Assembly (NCBI RefSeq): GCF_001642695.1
Contig: NZ_LWCC02000005.1
Span: forward strand, 1,439,526-1,477,230
Direction: 5' to 3'
Length of the DNA: 37,705 nucleotides
DNA from: Streptomyces chilikensis
GTDB taxonomy: Bacteria > Actinomycetota > Actinomycetes > Streptomycetales > Streptomycetaceae
Shown here: piece by piece, positions 32,110 to 37,705 of the stretch
Position numbering within the stretch: the stretch's first letter is position 1
Layout: every line of letters starts with the position of its first letter
Notes under the pieces: model-generated
The model's input: only the letters and a program-made list of their open reading frames with translations
Database searches by the model: none
Told to the model about the DNA's origin: nothing
Made by a program: the position numbers and the translations under genes

Positions 32110-33459
32110 ATGACCGTTCACTCCGCGCAGCAGACCGATCTCTGGCCCGCCCCCACCGCGAGCGGGCCCGTCGACGCGACGGTCCACGTGCCGGGATCGA
32201 AATCGGTCACCAACCGCGCGCTGGTGCTGGCCGCCCTGGCCTCCGAGCCGGGCTGGATCCGGCGCCCGCTGCGCTCCCGCGACACCCTGCTGATGGCCGA
32301 GGCGCTGCGCGCGCTCGGCGTCGGCATCGAGGAGACCGTCTCCTCCAGCTCCGCCGTCACCTCCGGCGGCGAGAGGGCCGGCGAGGCCTGGCGCGTCATC
32401 CCCGCGCCGCCGGCCGGCCCGGCCACGGTCGACGTGGGCAACGCGGGCACGGTGATGCGCTTCCTGCCGCCCGTCGCCGCCCTCGCCTCCGGCCCGGTCC
32501 GCTTCGACGGCGACCCCCGTTCCCACGAGCGGCCGCTGCACGGCGTGATCGACGCCCTGCGCGCCCTCGGAGCCCGGATCGACGACGAGGGACGCGGGGC
32601 CCTCCCGCTCACCGTGCACGGCAGCGGCGCCCTGGACGGCGGGCCGGTCGACGTGGACGCCTCCTCGTCCTCCCAGTTCGTCTCCGCCCTGCTGCTCTCC
32701 GGCGCCCGCTTCAACCAGGGCGTGGAGGTCCGGCACACCGGCGCCACCCTGCCCTCGCTGCCGCACATCCATATGACCGTGGACATGCTCCGCGCGGCGG
32801 GCGCCCAGGTCGACACCCCCGAGTCCGGCGGCGAGGCCGACGTCTGGCGGGTGACGCCCGGCGCCCTGCTCGGCCGCGACCTGACCGTCGAGCCCGACCT
32901 GTCCAACGCCCAGCCGTTCCTGGCCGCCGCCCTGGTGACCGGCGGACGGGTGATCGTCCCGGACTGGCCCGAGCGCACCACCCAGCCCGGTGACCGGCTG
33001 CGTGAGATCTTCACCCGGATGGGCGGATCCTGCGAGCTGAAGGAGTACGGCCTGGAGTTCACCGGCTCCGGCAGGATCCACGGCATCGACGTGGACCTCT
33101 CCGAGGTGGGCGAGCTCACCCCCGGCATCGCCGCGGTCGCCGCCCTCGCCGACTCGCCGTCCACCCTGCGCGGCGTGGCCCACCTGCGGCTCCACGAGAC
33201 CGACCGGCTGGCCGCGCTCACCAAGGAGATCAACGCCCTCGGCGGCGACGTCACCGAGACCGCCGACGGCCTGCACATCCGTCCCCGCGCGCTGCGCGGC
33301 GGCGTCTTCCACACCTACGACGACCACCGGATGGCCACCGCCGGCGCGATCATCGGCCTCGCCGTGGAAGGGGTGGAGATCGAGAACGTGGGAACCACCG
33401 CGAAGACCCTGCCCGACTTCACGCAACTCTGGACGGGGATGCTCGAGGACCGGCGGTAG
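32110..33459 (+). CDS. aroA: 3-phosphoshikimate 1-carboxyvinyltransferase (EPSP synthase)
   Basis: A 449-residue EPSP synthase, the sixth step of the shikimate pathway, joining PEP to shikimate-3-phosphate. Motifs: [15 protein letters not shown] (substrate Lys/Ser), [10 protein letters not shown] (PEP-site glycines), [23 protein letters not shown] and TYDDHRMA near the C-terminus. The catalytic Asp/Glu/Lys-bearing blocks all appear intact. The ATG at 32110 is used; a GTG nine bases earlier overlaps the likely -10 element. rsgA follows 7 bases after its stop, forming an operon. Confidence 0.96.
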   Translation: MTVHSAQQTDLWPAPTASGPVDATVHVPGSKSVTNRALVLAALASEPGWIRRPLRSRDTLLMAEALRALGVGIEETVSSSSAVTSGGERAGEAWRVIPAPPAGPATVDVGNAGTVMRFLPPVAALASGPVRFDGDPRSHERPLHGVIDALRALGARIDDEGRGALPLTVHGSGALDGGPVDVDASSSSQFVSALLLSGARFNQGVEVRHTGATLPSLPHIHMTVDMLRAAGAQVDTPESGGEADVWRVTPGALLGRDLTVEPDLSNAQPFLAAALVTGGRVIVPDWPERTTQPGDRLREIFTRMGGSCELKEYGLEFTGSGRIHGIDVDLSEVGELTPGIAAVAALADSPSTLRGVAHLRLHETDRLAALTKEINALGGDVTETADGLHIRPRALRGGVFHTYDDHRMATAGAIIGLAVEGVEIENVGTTAKTLPDFTQLWTGMLEDRR

Positions 33460-33466
33460 GAAGACC

Positions 33467-34477
33467 ATGCGTCGCTACGGCAAGCACACCGACGAGGACG
33501 ACATCCGCAGCCGCCCCAACCGCAAGGGCAACCGGCCGCGCACCCACATCCGGCCCAAGCACGAGGACGCGGCCGAGGGACTGGTCCTCACCGTCGACCG
33601 CGGACGGCTGACCTGTCTGGTCGAGGACCGGACGGTGACCGCCATGAAGGCCCGCGAGCTGGGCCGCAAGGCCGCGGTGGTCGGGGACCGGGTGGCCCTG
33701 GTCGGTGACCTGTCGGGCACGAAGGACACGCTGGCGCGGATCGTCCGCATCGAGCAGCGCTCCTCGGTGCTGCGCCGGACGGCGGACGACGACGACCCCT
33801 ACGAGCGGGTGGTCGTCGCCAACGCCGACCAGCTCGCCATCGTCACCGCCCTCGCCGACCCCGAGCCGAGGCCGCGGCTGATCGACCGCTGCCTGGTCGC
33901 CGCCTTCGACGGCGGGCTGACGCCGCTGCTGGTGCTCACCAAGTCCGACCTGGCCCCGCCGGACGGGCTGCTGGAGCTCTACGGCGCGCTGGACATCCCG
34001 TACGTGGTCACCAGCCGCGAGGAACTGGAGACCGGCGGCGCGGCCGACCGGGTGCGCGAGCACCTGGCGGGCAAGGTCACCGCCTTCGTCGGGCACTCCG
34101 GCGTCGGCAAGACCACCCTGGTCAACGCGCTGGTGCCCGAGGAGCGGCGGCGGATCACCGGACACGTGAACGCGGTCACCGGGCGCGGCCGGCACACCAC
34201 CACCTCCGCGCTGGCCCTGCCGCTGGAGAACGCCGGGGGCTGGGTCGTCGACACGCCCGGCGTGCGGTCGTTCGGTCTCGCCCACATCGACCCCTCCCGG
34301 GTCATCCACGCCTTCCCCGACCTGGAGGCCGGCACCGCCGACTGCCCGCGCGCCTGCAGCCACGACGAACCCGACTGCGCACTCGACCGGTGGGTGGCCG
34401 ACGGCCACGCCGACCCCGCGCGTCTCTACTCGCTGCGGCGGCTGCTGTCGACGCGCGAGCGACACGAGGGGGACTGA
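33467..34477 (+). CDS. rsgA: Ribosome small-subunit-dependent GTPase RsgA
   Basis: A 336-residue circularly permuted GTPase aiding 30S subunit maturation. An OB-like domain (about 35-100) precedes the G domain, in which motifs run G4 (LTKSDL), G1 (GHSGVGKTTLVNAL) and G3 (DTPG), the permuted order typical of this family. The C-terminal zinc knuckle has C-x3-C-x-H-x4-C (DCPRACSHDEPDC). ATG 33467 lies 7 bases from the aroA stop with GGAAG between. Confidence 0.96.
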   Translation: MRRYGKHTDEDDIRSRPNRKGNRPRTHIRPKHEDAAEGLVLTVDRGRLTCLVEDRTVTAMKARELGRKAAVVGDRVALVGDLSGTKDTLARIVRIEQRSSVLRRTADDDDPYERVVVANADQLAIVTALADPEPRPRLIDRCLVAAFDGGLTPLLVLTKSDLAPPDGLLELYGALDIPYVVTSREELETGGAADRVREHLAGKVTAFVGHSGVGKTTLVNALVPEERRRITGHVNAVTGRGRHTTTSALALPLENAGGWVVDTPGVRSFGLAHIDPSRVIHAFPDLEAGTADCPRACSHDEPDCALDRWVADGHADPARLYSLRRLLSTRERHEGD

Positions 34478-34556
34478 CCGGACAAGCCGGGCATAATCAC
34501 ATCAACCGGTCCGGATCGAGCGGTCACGGAGCGTGATTGATGCGGAGGACACCCCC

Positions 34557-34880
34557 ATGGCGTGGCTGCTGGTCGTGGTCGCCGGACTGCTCGAGACCGG
34601 CTTCGCGGTCTGTCTCAAGCTCTCGAACGGGTTCACCCGGCTCTATCCGACGATGGCGTTCTGCGCCTTCGCGCTGGGCAGCTTCGCGCTCCTGACGCTC
34701 GCGCTCAAGAAACTGGACGTCGGACCGGCCTACGCGGTCTGGACCGGCATCGGGGCGGCCGGGACGGCCGTCTACGGGATGGTCTTCATGGGCGACGTGG
34801 TCTCCGTGCTGAAGATCGTCTCGATCAGCCTGGTCATCGTCGGCGTGATCGGACTGCAGCTCACCGGGTCCGTGCACTAG
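34557..34880 (+). CDS. SMR-family exporter, SugE/Gdx type
   Basis: A 107-residue four-helix membrane protein of the small multidrug resistance family; it works as a dimer exchanging a cation for protons. The essential Glu is E13 in AGLLETGFAV, and the VGPAYAVWTGIGAAG segment matches SugE/Gdx (guanidinium exporters) better than EmrE. ATG 34557 has GGAGGA upstream with a 7-base gap; an in-frame GTG at 34533 is less likely. No guanidine riboswitch was recognised upstream. A CATAAT hexamer at 34492-34497 may be its -10. Confidence 0.88.
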   Translation: MAWLLVVVAGLLETGFAVCLKLSNGFTRLYPTMAFCAFALGSFALLTLALKKLDVGPAYAVWTGIGAAGTAVYGMVFMGDVVSVLKIVSISLVIVGVIGLQLTGSVH

Positions 34881-34887
34881 GGGCCAC

Positions 34888-34925
34888 GGGCCGCGCCGCC
34901 GGCCCCGGGGGCGGCGGCGCGGCCC
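34888..34925 (+). terminator. Terminator after the SMR gene
   Basis: Perfect 13-bp stem (34888-34900 with 34913-34925) and 12-base loop. It ends 10 bases before the sigR promoter and separates the units. Confidence 0.8.
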
Positions 34926-34935
34926 GCGCGGGGCG

Positions 34936-34961
34936 GGAATGCGGCGGTGGGGCGTGGGGTT
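34936..34961 (+). promoter_or_regulatory. SigR-dependent promoter of sigR (p2)
   Basis: GGAAT (34936-34940), exactly 18 bases, then GTT (34959-34961): an exact match to the SigR consensus GGAAT-N18-GTT. The transcript would start near 34968 and include the long SigR start at 35014. Autoregulation of sigR from such a promoter is established in S. coelicolor. Confidence 0.9.
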
Positions 34962-35013
34962 GAAGGGGGAGAACAACACGTTCTGACCAGTCGTCCCGGG
35001 AGGAATCCGCCGC

Positions 35014-35835
35014 ATGGGATCCGTTGCGTGCCCCAGTCGCCGCGCCACCGAACTCGAGTGGTCGGTGCTTCCCTCGACCCGCACCGGTGCCGCCCGGCGG
35101 GCGGCGGGAGGGCAACGTCGTCTATCCTCCGATTCGAGTGGCACGTCGCTGGAGGAGGTGGGTCCGGTCACCGGGACCGACGCGGAGCAGCCCGCGGGCG
35201 CCGAGGGCGCCGAGGGCAGGCGGACGACCGAGACGACCGAGGAGCGCAGCGCCCGGTTCGAGCGGGACGCGCTGGAGTTCCTCGACCAGATGTACTCGGC
35301 CGCGCTGCGCATGACGCGCAACCCGGCCGACGCCGAGGACCTGGTGCAGGAGACCTACGCCAAGGCGTACGCGTCCTTCCACCAGTTCCGTGAGGGCACC
35401 AACCTCAAGGCGTGGCTCTACCGGATCCTCACCAACACGTTCATCAACTCGTACCGCAAGAAGCAGCGGGAGCCGCAGCGCAGCGCCGCCGAGGACATCG
35501 AGGACTGGCAGCTCGCCCGCGCCGAGTCGCACATGTCGACCGGTCTGCGGTCCGCCGAGTCCCAGGCGCTGGACCACCTGCCGGACTCCGACGTGAAGTC
35601 GGCGCTGCAGGCCATCCCCGAGGAGTTCCGGATCGCCGTCTACCTGGCGGACGTCGAGGGGTTTGCCTACAAGGAGATCGCGGACATCATGGGGACACCC
35701 ATCGGTACGGTGATGTCCCGGCTGCACCGGGGCCGCCGTCAGCTGCGCGGCATGCTCGAGGACTACGCCCGGGACCGCGGGCTGGTACCCGCCGGCGCCG
35801 GAGAGTCGAACGAAGCGAAAGGCTCGGGCTCATGA
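35014..35835 (+). CDS. sigR: Thiol-oxidative-stress ECF sigma factor SigR (long and short forms)
   Basis: An ECF sigma factor with region 2 ([39 protein letters not shown]) and region 4 ([41 protein letters not shown]). ATG 35014, with GGGAGGA upstream, gives 273 residues; GTG 35158 gives the short 225-residue form beginning GPVTGTDAE. In S. coelicolor a longer, unstable isoform is made from the SigR-dependent promoter and a shorter stable one from a constitutive promoter; both starts are kept here. A -10-like TATCCT at 35123-35128 could be the constitutive promoter. Controlled by RsrA, whose gene overlaps its stop. Confidence 0.95.
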   Translation: MGSVACPSRRATELEWSVLPSTRTGAARRAAGGQRRLSSDSSGTSLEEVGPVTGTDAEQPAGAEGAEGRRTTETTEERSARFERDALEFLDQMYSAALRMTRNPADAEDLVQETYAKAYASFHQFREGTNLKAWLYRILTNTFINSYRKKQREPQRSAAEDIEDWQLARAESHMSTGLRSAESQALDHLPDSDVKSALQAIPEEFRIAVYLADVEGFAYKEIADIMGTPIGTVMSRLHRGRRQLRGMLEDYARDRGLVPAGAGESNEAKGSGS

Positions 35836-36167
35836 GCTGTGGAGAGCCGCACGAGACGGACTGCGCCGAGATCCTCGACCATCTCTACGAGTTCCTCGAC
35901 CGTGAGATGCCGGACTCGGCCTGCACGAAGTTCGAGGAGCACTTCGAGGAGTGCTCGCCCTGCCTGGAGAAGTACGGCCTCGAGCAGGCCGTGAAGAAGC
36001 TGGTCAAGCGCTGCTGCGGTCATGACGACGTGCCCGCCGACCTGCGCGCCAAGGTGATGGGCCGCATCGAGCTGATCCGCTCGGGCGAGACCGGGCACGG
36101 GACCGTCGCGTCCGGCGCGGAGCAGCAGGGCGCGTCGGTGACGCCCGCGTCATCCGGCGACTCCTGA
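35832..36167 (+). CDS. rsrA: Redox-sensitive zinc anti-sigma factor RsrA
   Basis: A 111-residue zinc-associated anti-sigma factor that binds SigR when reduced and releases it on disulfide formation. The ZAS motif is H37-x3-C41-x2-C44, with C11 as the further zinc ligand; C3, C31, C61 and C62 are the other cysteines, the same pattern as S. coelicolor RsrA. The ATG at 35832 overlaps the sigR stop (ATGA), giving translational coupling. A Gly/Ser-rich tail follows residue about 85. Confidence 0.97.
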   Translation: MSCGEPHETDCAEILDHLYEFLDREMPDSACTKFEEHFEECSPCLEKYGLEQAVKKLVKRCCGHDDVPADLRAKVMGRIELIRSGETGHGTVASGAEQQGASVTPASSGDS

Positions 36168-36186
36168 GCTTTCACCCGTACGTGCT

Positions 36187-36213
36187 AATCCGCGGGTCAT
36201 AGGCCCGCGGATT
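36187..36213 (+). terminator. Terminator of sigR-rsrA
   Basis: Perfect 10-bp stem (36187-36196 with 36204-36213), 7-base loop, 20 bases after the rsrA stop. Confidence 0.8.
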
Positions 36214-36313
36214 CACCTATCAGGCTCCCCGTACCCCGTTCGGCCGCTCTACCCTCCGGAACAGAGCAGGCACGACCCGGACCGCCCCGGTCCGGGCCGG
36301 GGGAGGGGACGCC

Positions 36314-37705
36314 ATGGGGTCTGTTCCGGCGGCATCCGTTCCGGCCGGAGCGCGCGTCTGCGCGGCCGCCGCCGTCGTCGCCGCGGGCGCCTGTCTCGCG
36401 TCCCTCCCGGACCTGCGCACGCCGTGGTGGGCGCTGCTCCTGCTCGCCGCGGTCTACGCGGCCTGCGGGCTGGCGGGGCGCAGGGCCGGGGTCGACGCCT
36501 TCTACCCGGTGCTGCTCGCCGCCGCCTTCCTGCTCCCGCCGCCCGCCGCCGCCCTGGTCGCCGTGCCGGGCACCCTCCTCGCCCCGGTCGCCGACCCGCC
36601 GCGGCCGCTGCGCCGCGTCTGGCGGACCGCCTCCCTGTGCCTGTCCGTGCACGCCACCGCCTGGACGTACTGGGTGCTCGGCGGCCGGGACGCCGTGGTC
36701 GCCGCCGACCTGCCGCGGGCGCTGCTCGCCGCCGCCGTCGCCGTCCCCGTGTTCTGCCTGGCCGCCGCGCTGCTGGACGGCGGGATGAGGGTCCTCGCCG
36801 ACCGGGTGCCCGCGCGTGCCGCCTGGCGGCGCCAGTTCGTCCCCTCGCTGCCACCGATGGCGGTGCACGGGCTGGCCGGGGTGATGATGGCGGTCCTCTG
36901 GCGCTCCCCGCACGGCCCGGCCGCCGCCCTGCTGGTGCTGCTGCCGATGTACGCCACCTGGTGGGTGTTCGCCCAGTCCGACCAGGAGCGCACCGCCCAC
37001 CGCTCCACGGTCCGCGCGCTGGTGCGGGCCGTCGACCTCAAGGACGGCTACACCCGCGGCCACAGCGAGCGGGTCGGCCAGGCCTCGGTCATGATCGCCC
37101 GCGAACTCGGCATGGACGACGAACGGGTCGAGGTCATCCGCTTCGCGGGCATCCTGCACGACGTCGGGAAGATCGGCGTCCCCACCAGGATCCTCCGCAA
37201 GGACGGGCCGCTGACCCCGCCGGAGCGCCGGGCCATCGAACTGCACCCCGAGTACGGACACGAGATGACCCGCGGCATCGGCTTCCTGGAGGAGGCCCGC
37301 GCCGCCATCCTCCACCACCACGAACGGCTCGACGGCAGCGGCTACCCGTACGGGCTGTCGGGGACCCAGATCCCCGAGTGCGCACGGGTCGTCGCCGTCG
37401 CCGACGCCTTCGACGCGATGACCTCCACCCGCTCCTACCGCCGCGCCCGGCCCGTCGGCGCCGCCCTCGAGGAACTCGCCCGCTGCGCCGGCACCCAGTT
37501 CGACCCCCGCATGGTCACCGCCCTCACCCGCGCGCTGTCCCGCCACGGCTGGCACCCCGTGGTCACCTCCGACGGACCCGTCCCGCAGGCCGCCGCGCCC
37601 GCCGGGCCGCCGGGAGCGGAGGAACCCGGGGCCGGCGGCGAACCCGCCGTCCCGCCCGGCGGCGGCGACGCGCCCGCCGGGCCCACCGTCCCGGCCGGGG
37701 GGTCC
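36314..37705 (+). CDS. HD-GYP domain protein, 3' end cut by the window
   Basis: The frame runs from ATG 36314 (GGGAGGGG upstream) to the window end, 464 codons without a stop. About six hydrophobic helices fill residues 10-220, followed by an HD-GYP domain (about 235-405): HSERVGQAS, ILHDVGKIGVP, HPEYGHEM, HHHERLDGSGYP and VADAFDAMTS. All metal ligands and the GYP block are present, so it may hydrolyse cyclic di-GMP. The last 60 residues are Pro/Gly/Ala-rich and low complexity. A hairpin at 36276-36296 lies in the possible leader. Position after rsrA is as in S. coelicolor. Confidence 0.9.
   Translation, partial: MGSVPAASVPAGARVCAAAAVVAAGACLASLPDLRTPWWALLLLAAVYAACGLAGRRAGVDAFYPVLLAAAFLLPPPAAALVAVPGTLLAPVADPPRPLRRVWRTASLCLSVHATAWTYWVLGGRDAVVAADLPRALLAAAVAVPVFCLAAALLDGGMRVLADRVPARAAWRRQFVPSLPPMAVHGLAGVMMAVLWRSPHGPAAALLVLLPMYATWWVFAQSDQERTAHRSTVRALVRAVDLKDGYTRGHSERVGQASVMIARELGMDDERVEVIRFAGILHDVGKIGVPTRILRKDGPLTPPERRAIELHPEYGHEMTRGIGFLEEARAAILHHHERLDGSGYPYGLSGTQIPECARVVAVADAFDAMTSTRSYRRARPVGAALEELARCAGTQFDPRMVTALTRALSRHGWHPVVTSDGPVPQAAAPAGPPGAEEPGAGGEPAVPPGGGDAPAGPTVPAGGS

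Noticed and set aside
30316-33468. A reading frame of over 1,000 codons on the minus strand running from SRAP across the M50-like gene and all of aroA
   Set aside because: Only its last 284 codons are a recognisable protein (SRAP). The rest is the antisense shadow of genes with high third-position GC and has no domain.
34478-34556. Possible guanidine riboswitch before the SMR gene
   Set aside because: The ACGR-loop hairpin pair of class II and the conserved blocks of classes I and III are not present; a short TCACG-GAG-CGTGA stem is not enough.

Overview
The window is high-GC actinobacterial DNA, almost certainly from a Streptomyces species. Evidence is the strong G/C bias at third codon positions, frequent GTG starts, GTGA/ATGA stop-start overlaps, and recognisable Streptomyces loci: dasR-dasABCD, nagB, wblE, prsH-sigH and sigR-rsrA. 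No tRNA, rRNA, CRISPR array, transposase or prophage gene was seen. All identifications are by reading translations and motifs; no search was run.

Layout, left to right. (1) 1-2886: a two-gene ABC export system of the type found with lactococcin-972-like bacteriocins (large permease, possibly cut at its 5' end, plus ATPase). (2) 3001-5711: nagB with two DasR boxes, then a PdtaS-type sensor histidine kinase. (3) 5884-9576: wblE (WhiB1-like) with a CRP-like site at its promoter, a diacylglycerol-kinase-like lipid kinase, a small membrane protein, and the prsH-sigH stress sigma pair with a BldD-type box upstream. (4) 9933-13057: a small zinc ribbon protein, then a two-gene operon of a family 2B encapsulin shell carrying a cyclic-nucleotide-binding-like domain and a polyprenyl diphosphate synthase with a disordered, tandem-repeat N-terminus. 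This looks like a terpenoid-precursor nanocompartment and is the most interesting system here. (5) 13333-16817: a peptidoglycan amidase, a PLP enzyme, a CPA1 antiporter and a divergent UBP zinc finger protein. (6) 17143-22995: dasD-dasC-dasB-dasA divergent from dasR, with DasR boxes in the shared control region. (7) 23118-25021: a DUF3311 protein coupled to an SSS-family symporter. (8) 25455-31974: a secreted M15 peptidase, then a minus-strand run SRAP - hydrolase - degenerate HD protein - TPR-like protein - peptide deformylase, and an M50-like membrane protein. (9) 32110-37705: aroA-rsgA, a SugE/Gdx-type SMR exporter, the thiol-stress pair sigR-rsrA with a perfect SigR-type promoter, and an HD-GYP protein cut off by the window end.

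Functional links. The das genes import and cleave chitin-derived sugars and NagB takes the product into glycolysis, all under DasR boxes; from memory of S. coelicolor gene order nagB lies beside dasD, whereas here about 13 kb separates the two genes, which suggests a local inversion. sigH, sigR, wblE and the PdtaS-type kinase make this a stress/development-signalling neighbourhood. Cyclic nucleotides may connect two parts of it: a CRP-like operator at wblE and the cNMP-like domain in the encapsulin. Several genes on both strands have a TANNNT hexamer 6-7 bases before the start codon, as expected for leaderless transcripts.
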